From assembly GCF_011839805.1 (NCBI RefSeq), contig NZ_VWPY01000030.1, forward strand, positions 1 to 55,949: a stretch of DNA of 55,949 nt, given 5' to 3'. This stretch comes from Kineococcus rubinsiae (GTDB lineage Bacteria; Actinomycetota; Actinomycetes; Actinomycetales; Kineococcaceae). Positions 49,347 through 55,949 of the stretch are shown piece by piece. The notes beneath the pieces are model-generated. The model did not search any database. It was given only the letters and a program-made list of their open reading frames with translations, and was not told where the DNA came from. The first letter of the stretch is position 1. The number at the start of each line of letters is the position of its first letter. A program made the translations under genes and the position numbers.

Positions 49347-50753
49347 TCAGTCGGCCTGCGCCGCAACGGGATCGGGTACGAGGCCGCGCTCGCGCACCCA
49401 GGCCAGCGCCTGCGCGGGCGGCAGCGGCCGGGCGAAGAGGTAGCCCTGCAGCTCGTCGCAGCCCAGCGCCTCCAGCCGCAGCGCGGTCTCCGAGGTCTCC
49501 ACGCCCTCGGCCACCACCACGAGCCCCAGCCGGTGGCCGAGGTCGATGACGGCGGAGACGATGACGTCGTCGTCTGGGGAGTCGGTGAGGTCGCTGATGA
49601 ACTGCCGGTCGATCTTGAGCTCGTGCACGGCGAGGCCGCGCAGGTGCGCGAGGCTCGTGAACCCCGCACCGAAGTCGTCGACGGAGACGCGCACGCCGCG
49701 CGCGCGCAGCGCGTCGATGGTGGCCCGGGCGCGGACGCCGTCGGCGATGATCGCCGTCTCCGTCACCTCCAGCACCAGGTCCGCCGCCGCCCACCGCGTC
49801 AGCGCGAGCGCCTCCTCGACGATGCCGAGCAGCCCGGGTTCCAGCGACACCGCGCTGACGTTCACCGACATCGAGACCAGCAGGCCCTGGGCGCGCCAGC
49901 GCGAGGCCTGCTGCAGGGCGGTGAGCAGCACCCAGCGGGTGAGGGTGTGCACGAGGTTCGTGCGCTCGGCCATCGGCAGGAACTCCGCCGGGGGCAGCAG
50001 GCCGCGCTCGGGGTGCTCCCAGCGCAGCAGGGCCTCGAACCCCAGCAGGCGGCCCCCCGCCCCGGACACCTTGGGCTGGTAGTGCAGCAGCAGCTCACCG
50101 TCGGCCAGGGCGGCGCGCAGCTGCCCCAGGAGCTCCAGGCTCCGCGCGGAGTGCCCGTCGGTCGCGGCGTCGTAGGCCAGCAGACCCAGGCGGCCGCGCT
50201 TGGCGGCGTACATCGCGACGTCGGCGTGCTGCAGCAGGTCGCCGAGGGTCGTGCCGTCGGCCGGGGAGCGGGACGTCCCGATGCTGCCCTGCAGGTCGAT
50301 CTGGATCCCGGCCGCGGAGAACGCGCCCATGCTCAGCGCCGCCAGCAGCTGCCGGCCGAGCACGTCGACGGCCTCGGCGGAGACGGGGGCGGGCGCGAGC
50401 ACGGCGAACTCGTCGCCCCCCAGGCGCGTCACGGTGCCGGTGGGCCCGGTCCCGGCGCGCAGGGCGTCGGCGACCTGGACGAGCAGCTCGTCGCCCGCCG
50501 CGTGCCCGAGGGTGTCGTTGACCGCGGAGAACCCGTCGAGGTCCAGCAGCAGCAGCCCGACGGGCGTCCCGGCCGCGAGCAGCGGGGCGGCGGCCTCGGC
50601 GAGCGCCAGCCGGTTGCCCAGCCCCGTCAGCGGGTCGGTGAGCGACTGCCGGCGGCGGGCGCGGTCGCGCTGCCCGACGAGCACGGTGACCGCGACGGCG
50701 GCGACCACGACCACGAGGGCGAGCGCGACCCAGGCGGTGGTGGCGGGGGGCAC
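49347..50753 (-). CDS. GGDEF-EAL bifunctional c-di-GMP protein
   Basis: A 468-residue protein. One transmembrane helix near the N-terminus (WVALALVVVVAAVAVTVLVG) is followed by the GGDEF domain with an intact RLGGDEFAVL, and then the EAL domain with GFEALLRWEH, NVSAVSLEPG, VLEVTETAII, VDDFGAGFTSLAHLRGLAVHELKIDRQFI and VAEGVETSETA. Both catalytic motif sets look intact, so it could make and degrade c-di-GMP. No sensory domain stands between helix and GGDEF. It is monocistronic, divergent from no close neighbour, and may tie exopolysaccharide or adhesion to c-di-GMP; that link is inferred. Confidence 0.95.
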   Translation of the reverse strand: MPPATTAWVALALVVVVAAVAVTVLVGQRDRARRRQSLTDPLTGLGNRLALAEAAAPLLAAGTPVGLLLLDLDGFSAVNDTLGHAAGDELLVQVADALRAGTGPTGTVTRLGGDEFAVLAPAPVSAEAVDVLGRQLLAALSMGAFSAAGIQIDLQGSIGTSRSPADGTTLGDLLQHADVAMYAAKRGRLGLLAYDAATDGHSARSLELLGQLRAALADGELLLHYQPKVSGAGGRLLGFEALLRWEHPERGLLPPAEFLPMAERTNLVHTLTRWVLLTALQQASRWRAQGLLVSMSVNVSAVSLEPGLLGIVEEALALTRWAAADLVLEVTETAIIADGVRARATIDALRARGVRVSVDDFGAGFTSLAHLRGLAVHELKIDRQFISDLTDSPDDDVIVSAVIDLGHRLGLVVVAEGVETSETALRLEALGCDELQGYLFARPLPPAQALAWVRERGLVPDPVAAQAD

Positions 50754-50820
50754 GCCCGTCCATCGGCCCGCGGGTGCCCGACGTGAGGGCTCGCGGACCC
50801 CGCCGCCCGGAGCGCGGTCC

Positions 50821-51432
50821 TCACATGACGGGCGGGACGCTCCAGCGGGTCAGCACGGGGCGGTCGTGCTCGCGGCCCAGCTCGCCCCACGTGCCGGCCT
50901 CGAGGGCGAACAGCGCGCCCGCGGTCGGGGACAGGCCCAGCCACGTGGCGGTGAGGATGCGCAGGAAGTGCCCGTGCGCGACGAGCACGACGTCGCCGTC
51001 CCCCGTGTCGGCCGCCGTGGCCGCGCGCAGCACGCCGCGGGCGCGGGAGGCGACCTGGTGCACGGTCTCCCCCGGCGTCTTCCCGGGCTCCACACCGTCG
51101 TGCCAGACCGACCACGGCCGGCCGAGCTCCTCGGAGATCTCGGCGGTGGTGCGGCCCTCGAAGGCGCCGTAGTCCCACTCCGCGAGGTCCTCGTCGACCC
51201 GGACCTGGGCGGCGGACCCGCCGGGGCCCGTGAGGCCGGCGAGCTCGGCGGTGCGGCGGGCGCGCTCGCGGGGGCTGGTGAGCACGAGGGCGACGGAGCG
51301 GTGCGCGAAAGCGGGAGCCAGGGCGCGCGCCTGCGCCTCGCCCTGCGCGGTCAGCGGCACGTCGGTGGTGCCGGTGTGCTGGCCCGTGAGGCTCCAGTCG
51401 GTCTGACCGTGGCGGACGACGAGGATGGACAC
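50821..51432 (-). CDS. Histidine phosphatase family protein
   Basis: A 203-residue phosphoglycerate-mutase-like phosphatase. The nucleophilic His is in LVVRHGQTDWSLTGQHTGTTDVPLTAQGEAQA (RHG motif). LTSPRERARRTAELAG holds the second basic pair, EWDYGAFEGRTTAEI the acid residue, and VVLVAHGHFLRIL the second His. GTG 51432 was chosen for the standard distance to RHG. Substrates range from phosphosugars to phospho-peptides; nothing decides. The TetR gene is 56 bp upstream on the same strand. Confidence 0.93.
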   Translation of the reverse strand: MSILVVRHGQTDWSLTGQHTGTTDVPLTAQGEAQARALAPAFAHRSVALVLTSPRERARRTAELAGLTGPGGSAAQVRVDEDLAEWDYGAFEGRTTAEISEELGRPWSVWHDGVEPGKTPGETVHQVASRARGVLRAATAADTGDGDVVLVAHGHFLRILTATWLGLSPTAGALFALEAGTWGELGREHDRPVLTRWSVPPVM

Positions 51433-51488
51433 GACGAGGGACCCTAGTCCCGACCGCGCCGGACGGCGCGCTCCGAGGCCGCTCCGCG

Positions 51489-52061
51489 TCAGCCGGCCTG
51501 CGCGGCGCCGCGCAGTCCCGCCACGTGGCGGCTCAGCTCGGCCGCCATGTCGACGCCGTCGGGGTCGAGCAGCCACTGCACCTGCAGGCCGTCGGCGAGG
51601 GCGACGACCCGGCGGGCCGCGGAGACCGGGTCGGCCTCGCCGGGGAAGGCGGGCACGAGGGAGGCGACGGTGCGGGCGTAGCGCTCGGCGAAGAACGCGT
51701 GCGCGGGGTGGTCGGCCGCCGTGGCCTCGGCGGACAGGACGCAGTGGAGCTCGACGATGGCGCGCCGGGAGGCGTTGCGCCGCATCACCTCGACGAGCGC
51801 GTCGAGGCGGTCGGCGCCCTCGGCCGCCAGCAGGCCGGTCTCGGCCGCGTCCGCCGCGTCGCGGTGGGCCAGGACGGCGAGCAGCAGCGACTCCTTGTCC
51901 CCCACGTGGTGCAGCAGCCCGGGGTGGGACAGGCCGCAGCGCTGGGCCAGCTCGCGCAGCGACGCCGCCCGGTAGCCGACCTCCCCGAACAGGCGCACGG
52001 CCTCCTCGAGGATCTGCTGCCGGCGGGCCCGGCCCTTGGCGTACCCGCGCTCCTCCGCCAC
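51489..52061 (-). CDS. TetR-family regulator divergent from GH3 beta-glucosidase
   Basis: A 190-residue repressor. The HTH is RRQQILEEAVRLFGEVGYRAASLRELAQRCGLSHPGLLHHVGDKESLLLAVLAHRD (about 13-68), followed by an all-helical ligand domain (MRRNASRRAIVELHCVLSAEATAADHPAHAFFAERYARTVASLV). GTG 52061 matches the predicted leaderless start: TAGCTT lies 7 nt upstream on the minus strand, at 52068-52073. The 46-bp gap to the GH3 gene is so short that one operator can control both. It probably represses the glycosidase and LLM genes. Confidence 0.9.
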   Translation of the reverse strand: MAEERGYAKGRARRQQILEEAVRLFGEVGYRAASLRELAQRCGLSHPGLLHHVGDKESLLLAVLAHRDAADAAETGLLAAEGADRLDALVEVMRRNASRRAIVELHCVLSAEATAADHPAHAFFAERYARTVASLVPAFPGEADPVSAARRVVALADGLQVQWLLDPDGVDMAAELSRHVAGLRGAAQAG

Positions 52062-52067
52062 CCCGGA

Positions 52068-52088
52068 AAGCTACCACTCGGTCGGCTT
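52068..52088. promoter_or_regulatory. Candidate TetR operator in the 46-bp divergent gap
   Basis: AAGCTACC, spacer ACTC, GGTCGGCTT (52068-52088) is an imperfect inverted repeat with one extra base in the right arm. It fills half of the gap between the TetR and GH3 start codons and overlaps the likely -10 of the TetR gene, so binding could repress both directions. Confidence 0.35.
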
Positions 52089-52107
52089 CGGGGGTACGGT
52101 CTCGGCC

Positions 52108-54435
52108 ATGAGCACCCCTCCCGCCGTGCACGACGACGACGCCCTGCACTCCGACCGAGCCCTGCCCTCCGACCGCCCCGCCTCGCCCACCGAGGTCCTG
52201 CGGCAGCTGACGCTGGAGGAGAAGGCCGACCTGCTCGGCGGCTCCGACTTCTGGCACACCACCGCCGTCGAGCGCCTCGGCGTGCCGGCGGTCATGGTCA
52301 CCGACGGCCCGCACGGCCTGCGCAAGCAGGACGGCGAGGGCGACCACCTGGGCCTGACCGCGAGCGTGCCCGCCACCTGCTTCCCGCCCGCCGCGGGGCT
52401 GGCCTCGACGTGGGACGTCGACCTGCTCACCCGGGTCGGGGAGGCGCTGGGGCGCGAGTGCCGCGCCGAGGGCGTGGCCGTGCTCCTCGGGCCGGGCGTG
52501 AACATGAAGCGCTCGCCGCTGTGCGGGCGGAACTTCGAGTACTTCTCCGAGGACCCGCTGCTCGCCGGCGAGCTCGCCGCGGGCCTCGTGCGGGGCGTGC
52601 AGAGCCAGGGCGTCGGGACGTCGCTGAAGCACTTCGCGGCGAACAACCAGGAGACGCAGCGCATGACGATCTCCGCGGACGTCGACGAGCGCACGCTGCG
52701 CGAGATCTACTTCCCCGCGTTCGAGCGGGTCGTGCGCACGGCCCAGCCGTGGACGGTCATGTGCTCGTACAACAAGATCAACGGCGTCTACGCCTCGCAG
52801 GACCCGTGGCTGCTGACCGACGTGCTGCGCGGCGACTGGGGCTTCGACGGTCTCGTCGTGTCCGACTGGGGTGCGGTCGACGTGCGCGAGGACGGCGTGC
52901 GCGCGGGGCTGGACCTGGAGATGCCCGGCTCGGGCGGCCTGGGGGCGCAGCGGATCCTGGAGGCCGTGAGCGCCGGGACCCTCGCCGAGGCCGACGTCGA
53001 CCGCGCGGTGCTGCGGGTGCTGAACCTCGTCCGGCGCGCCGCGCCCGGGCTCGCGGAACCCCTGACCGTCGACGCGGCCGCCCACCACGCCCTCGCCCGC
53101 GAGGCCGCCACGGCCAGCGCCGTGCTGCTGCGCAACGACGGCGTCCTGCCGCTGGCCGCGACCGGCGGCCCGGTCGCGGTGGTCGGGGAGTTCGCCCGCA
53201 CCCCGCGCTTCCAGGGCGCCGGCAGCTCGCAGGTGAACCCGACCCGGCTGGACGACGCCCTGGGCTGCCTGCGCGCCGAGCTCGCGGGTTCGCGCGAGGT
53301 GACCTTCGCGGCGGGCTACGACCCGCAGTCCGAGGAGACCGACGCGGCCCTGGTCGCCGAGGCCGTCGAGGCCGCCCGGGCCGCCGAGGTCGTCGTGCTG
53401 TTCCTCGGCCTGCCCGCCTCCTACGAGTCGGAGGGCTACGACCGCGAGCACCTGAACCTGCCCGCGACGCAGCTGGAGCTGCTCGACGCGGTCGCCGACG
53501 CGAACCCGAACGTGGTCGTCGTGCTGTCCAACGGCTCCGTCGTCGCGGTCGAGCCGTGGCAGGAGCGCACCCGCGCCCTGCTCGAGGGCTGGCTGCTCGG
53601 CCAGGCCGGCGGGGCCGCGACGGCCGACCTGCTGCTGGGCCGGGCGAACCCGTCGGGCCGCCTCGCCGAGACGCTGCCCGTGCACTACCTCGACAACCCC
53701 ACGGTCGGGGCGTTCCCCGGCGAGCTCGGGCACGTCCGCTACGGCGAGGGGCTGCTCATCGGCTACCGCTGGTACGACGCCCACGCCCTGCGCGTGGCGC
53801 ACCCCTTCGGCCACGGCCTGTCCTACACGACGTTCGGCTACACCGACCTCGAGGTCGACGTGGTCACCGACGGGCCGGTGCCGGTGGTGGACGTGCGCGT
53901 CACGGTCACGAACACCGGCGACCGCGAGGGCACCGAGACGGTGCAGGTCTACGTCAGCGACCCCGAGGCCAGCGTGCAGCGCCCGGAGCAGGAGCTGCGC
54001 GGGTTCACCCGCGTGCACCTCGCCCCCGGTGCGTCGCAGCAGGTGGCGGTCCGCCTCGACGCCCGGGCGTTCGCGTTCTGGCACAGCGTCCTCGGCCGGT
54101 GGACCGTCGAGGGCGGGGAGTTCGGCGTCCGCGTCGGCGCCTCCTCGCGCGACGTGCGGCTGGCCGCCACGGTGCGCCTGACGGGTGAGGACGTGCGGCC
54201 GCCGCTCGCGCCGGACTCCGAGGTGGGCGAGTGGCTGGCCCACCCCGTCGCCGGGCCGGTGCTGCGCGAGGCCATCGCGGGCACCGGTTTCGAGGGGATG
54301 CTGGACGACCCGCACAACGGGCAGATGATGCGCGCCATCCCCCTGGTGCGCCTGACCCGGTTCCCGGGTTCCCCCGTCGAGGAGAGCTCGCTGGCCGAGC
54401 GCGCCGCCGCGACGAACGCGCAGGCGCAGCCGTGA
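52108..54435 (+). CDS. GH3-family beta-glucosidase
   Basis: A 775-residue glycoside hydrolase that releases beta-linked glucose or xylose from oligosaccharides. Domain 1 (TIM barrel) carries the nucleophile D253 in LVVSDWGAV, plus GRNFEYFSEDPLLAGELA and KHFAANNQETQR. Domain 2 (alpha/beta sandwich) includes SAVLLRNDGVLPL and VFLGLPASYESEGYDREHLNLP, which should hold the acid/base. The third domain is fibronectin-type-3-like (VTVTNTGDREGTETVQVYVSDPEASVQRP). No signal peptide, so cytoplasmic. ATG 52108 follows a predicted TACGGT -10 at 52095 and may be leaderless. It overlaps the LLM gene by GTGA. Confidence 0.95.
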   Translation: MSTPPAVHDDDALHSDRALPSDRPASPTEVLRQLTLEEKADLLGGSDFWHTTAVERLGVPAVMVTDGPHGLRKQDGEGDHLGLTASVPATCFPPAAGLASTWDVDLLTRVGEALGRECRAEGVAVLLGPGVNMKRSPLCGRNFEYFSEDPLLAGELAAGLVRGVQSQGVGTSLKHFAANNQETQRMTISADVDERTLREIYFPAFERVVRTAQPWTVMCSYNKINGVYASQDPWLLTDVLRGDWGFDGLVVSDWGAVDVREDGVRAGLDLEMPGSGGLGAQRILEAVSAGTLAEADVDRAVLRVLNLVRRAAPGLAEPLTVDAAAHHALAREAATASAVLLRNDGVLPLAATGGPVAVVGEFARTPRFQGAGSSQVNPTRLDDALGCLRAELAGSREVTFAAGYDPQSEETDAALVAEAVEAARAAEVVVLFLGLPASYESEGYDREHLNLPATQLELLDAVADANPNVVVVLSNGSVVAVEPWQERTRALLEGWLLGQAGGAATADLLLGRANPSGRLAETLPVHYLDNPTVGAFPGELGHVRYGEGLLIGYRWYDAHALRVAHPFGHGLSYTTFGYTDLEVDVVTDGPVPVVDVRVTVTNTGDREGTETVQVYVSDPEASVQRPEQELRGFTRVHLAPGASQQVAVRLDARAFAFWHSVLGRWTVEGGEFGVRVGASSRDVRLAATVRLTGEDVRPPLAPDSEVGEWLAHPVAGPVLREAIAGTGFEGMLDDPHNGQMMRAIPLVRLTRFPGSPVEESSLAERAAATNAQAQP

Positions 54436-55379
54436 GCTGCACCGGGGTGATGCTGCCCCGGGACCTGCCGACGGCGCAGGTGCTGCCCTTCGCGCGGCGC
54501 GCCGAGGAGCTGGGGTTCGACGAGCTGTGGGTCGTCGAGGACCTGTCGTTCCGCGGCGGTGTGGCCCAGGCCGGGGCCGTGCTGGGCAGCACCTCGCGGA
54601 TCGCCGTCGGGATCGGCATCGCCCCGGCGGGCGCCCGCAACGCGGGTTTCGCCGCCATGGAGGCGGCGACGCTCGCGGAGCTGTTCCCCGGGCGCACGTC
54701 CTTCGGCATCGGCCACGGCATGCCCGCCTGGATGCGGCAGGTCGGCGCGTGGCCGGCCAGCCCGCTGACCCTGCTGGAGGAGCAGCTGGGCGCCGTGCGC
54801 GCGCTCCTGCACGGGGAGCGGGTGGACGTCGAGGGCCGCTACGTGCAGCTGCGGGACCTGCAGCTGGCGTCGCCGCCGGCGCAGGCCCCGCCTGTGCTGG
54901 CGGGCGTGCGCGGCCCGCGCTCGCTGGCCGTGGCCGGGCGCTGCGCGGACGGCACGATCCTCGCCGAGCCCGTCACCACCGAGTACCTGGCGGCCGCGCG
55001 CGAGCAGATCGGCGCCACGGGGCCGCACGAGCTCGTGGCCTTCGAAGTGGCCGTGGTCGACGACGACGCGGACCGGGCGCGGCGGCTGGTGCGGCCGGCG
55101 CTGGAGTGGGCCGGGGAGCCGGACTGCGCCGTGCACATCGCCCCCTCGCCCTTCGCGGCCGAGTTCCGGGCGCTGCGCGAGCGGTGCGCCACGCGCGAGG
55201 AGTTCACGGCGGCCCTGCCCGACGCGTGGGTCGACGAGCTGGCCGTGGTCGGCACGCCCGCGGCCGCCCGGGCGCGCGTCGCGCAGCTGCACGCCGCGGG
55301 CGCCGACAGCGTCGTCCTCATCCCCGTCGGGGCCGACCGCCTCGCGGCGCTGGAGGACCTGGCCCGCCTGCTCGGCTGA
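54432..55379 (+). CDS. LLM-class flavin-dependent oxidoreductase
   Basis: A 315-residue TIM-barrel protein of the luciferase-like monooxygenase (bacterial F420 or FMN) family. Segments are VLPFARRAEELGFDELWVVEDLSFRGGVAQAGAVLGSTSRIAVGIGIAP, AAMEAATLAELFPGRTSFGIGHGMPAWMRQVG, LLEEQLGAVRALLHGE, and PVLAGVRGPRSLAVAGRCADGTILAEP. Such proteins in actinobacteria often use F420. GTG 54432 overlaps the GH3 stop, so it is probably co-translated with the beta-glucosidase; a functional link between the two is not obvious. The substrate is unknown. Confidence 0.88.
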   Translation: MSCTGVMLPRDLPTAQVLPFARRAEELGFDELWVVEDLSFRGGVAQAGAVLGSTSRIAVGIGIAPAGARNAGFAAMEAATLAELFPGRTSFGIGHGMPAWMRQVGAWPASPLTLLEEQLGAVRALLHGERVDVEGRYVQLRDLQLASPPAQAPPVLAGVRGPRSLAVAGRCADGTILAEPVTTEYLAAAREQIGATGPHELVAFEVAVVDDDADRARRLVRPALEWAGEPDCAVHIAPSPFAAEFRALRERCATREEFTAALPDAWVDELAVVGTPAAARARVAQLHAAGADSVVLIPVGADRLAALEDLARLLG

Positions 55380-55415
55380 GCGGCGGGACTCCGGGGCGGC
55401 CCGGCCGCACCGCAC

Positions 55416-55458
55416 GACGGCTCTGCACATCTGTGCTGGACAGATGTGCAGAGCCGTC
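55416..55458. promoter_or_regulatory. Perfect 19-bp inverted repeat upstream of the dehydrogenase
   Basis: GACGGCTCTGCACATCTGT (55416-55434), loop GCTGG, then the exact reverse complement (55440-55458). Within each arm ACA-N2-TGT forms a smaller half-symmetric site. It lies 37 bp after the LLM stop and 93 bp before the dehydrogenase start, so it could be a terminator of the GH3-LLM unit, an operator for the dehydrogenase, or both. No U-tract follows. Confidence 0.7.
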
Positions 55459-55550
55459 ATAGCGTGGACGGGCCCGCGCGGCGAGCGGCACGTCCGCTCA
55501 CCGCCCCCGTCCCCGCTCCGGCAGGGGCATCCCTCTGCGAAGGAGCAGTC

Positions 55551-55949
55551 ATGACGAGCACGATGAAGGCGGTCGTGGTCCACGGCCCGCGCGACTACCG
55601 GCTGGAAGAGCTGCCGATCCCGACGCCGGGTCCGGGTCAGGCGCTGCTGAAGGTCGAGGCCGTCGGGATCTGCGCCTCGGACCTGAAGTGCTACCACGGT
55701 GCGGCGAAGTTCTGGGGCGACGAGAACCGTCCCGCGTGGGCGGAGACGATGACCAGCCCCGGTCACGAGTTCACCGGCCGCATCGTCGAGATCGACGCCG
55801 AGGCGTCCGCCCGGTGGGGGGTCGTCGAGGGTGACCGGGTCGTGGCCGAGCAGATCGTGCCGTGCTGGAACTGCCGCTACTGCGACCGCGGGCAGTACCA
55901 CATGTGCCAGCCACACGACATGTTCGGGTTCAAGCGCCGCACCCCCGGG
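55551..55949 (+). CDS. Zinc-dependent alcohol/polyol dehydrogenase (3' end beyond window)
   Basis: The first 133 residues of a medium-chain dehydrogenase. The catalytic zinc site is C in VGICASDLKC and H-E in SPGHEFTG. The structural zinc lobe has four Cys in VPCWNCRYCDRGQYHMCQ, and the sequence stays open to the window edge. The FWGDENRPAWAETMTSPGHE insert resembles erythritol/threitol-type polyol dehydrogenases more than ethanol dehydrogenase, but this is a family impression. ATG 55551 has AAGGAG 7 nt upstream. A large inverted repeat lies upstream, so it begins a new, regulated unit. Confidence 0.88.
   Translation, partial: MTSTMKAVVVHGPRDYRLEELPIPTPGPGQALLKVEAVGICASDLKCYHGAAKFWGDENRPAWAETMTSPGHEFTGRIVEIDAEASARWGVVEGDRVVAEQIVPCWNCRYCDRGQYHMCQPHDMFGFKRRTPG

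Noticed and set aside
50821-54315. Minus-strand open frame of 1,164 codons upstream of the histidine phosphatase
   Set aside because: Only the last ~200 codons (from GTG 51432) encode the phosphatase; the rest is antisense to GH3 or in another frame of the TetR gene.
1-55949. CRISPR arrays, insertion sequences, prophage or integron
   Set aside because: No regularly spaced repeats, transposase, integrase or phage genes were seen; repeats present are short and inside coding ends or hairpins.

Overview
The window comes from a very GC-rich actinobacterium. Codon third positions are almost all G or C, GTG starts are common, and many neighbouring genes overlap by a GTGA or ATGA junction. The block metG-tatD-rpfB-like-rsmA-ispE-ABC-F, followed on the same strand by tRNA-Gln-glmU-prs-rplY-pth, is a typical actinobacterial housekeeping arrangement. 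Base composition and gene content would fit Kineosporiaceae (for example Kineococcus), but this is an impression and no marker here proves it. I saw no transposase, integrase, phage gene, CRISPR array or rRNA.

Layout. (1) 1-5.4 kb and 11.1-12.7 kb: exopolysaccharide genes (Wzx-like flippase, Wzz-like protein with a degenerate kinase domain, GT4 glycosyltransferase, FemAB/BioF2-like acyltransferase, initiating sugar phosphotransferase). They are split by the block pth, rplY, prs, glmU, tRNA-Gln, plus a TetR and a MarR regulator. (2) 12.9-22.8 kb, all minus strand: ABC-F ATPase, ispE, rsmA, an RpfB-like resuscitation factor with a long structured leader, tatD, metG, a DinB/maleylpyruvate-isomerase-like protein and an AlaC-type aminotransferase. 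(3) 23-28 kb: DUF3072 protein, tandem VOC protein, orphan membrane protein, and a divergent LacI regulator / GH51 arabinofuranosidase pair with a candidate operator. (4) 28.06-30.15 kb: a tightly overlapping three-gene operon of HemK-like methyltransferase, CDGSH iron-sulfur protein and haem-oxygenase-like di-iron oxidase; this is the best candidate for an undescribed system. (5) 30.2-33.9 kb: ABC ATPase, permease, histidine kinase and response regulator, each coupled to the next. (6) 34-42.4 kb: stand-alone LigD phosphoesterase domain, MarR/MMPL pair, SGNH hydrolase, NUC1-type nuclease, type II asparaginase, degenerate GT2-like protein, PadR regulator with an 18-bp palindrome, nucleotidyltransferase. 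(7) 42.4-48.25 kb: a divergent sugar-acid island (KDPG aldolase, D-aminoacylase-like amidohydrolase, D-serine-dehydratase-like lyase on one side; KDG kinase, IclR regulator, RidA on the other) around an IclR-type palindrome. (8) 48.3-55.9 kb: small membrane protein, GrpB protein, GGDEF-EAL protein, histidine phosphatase, TetR / GH3 beta-glucosidase / LLM oxidoreductase, and a truncated zinc polyol-type dehydrogenase behind a 19-bp perfect inverted repeat.

How it fits together. GlmU makes UDP-GlcNAc, a precursor for both wall and exopolysaccharide. GH51, GH3 and the sugar-acid island point to use of plant- or chitin-derived carbohydrate. The sugar-acid island reads as a route from an N-acylated 2-amino-2-deoxy-aldonate (for example N-acetylglucosaminate) through KDG and KDPG to pyruvate and glyceraldehyde-3-phosphate. 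That reading is inferred from gene content and has not been tested.
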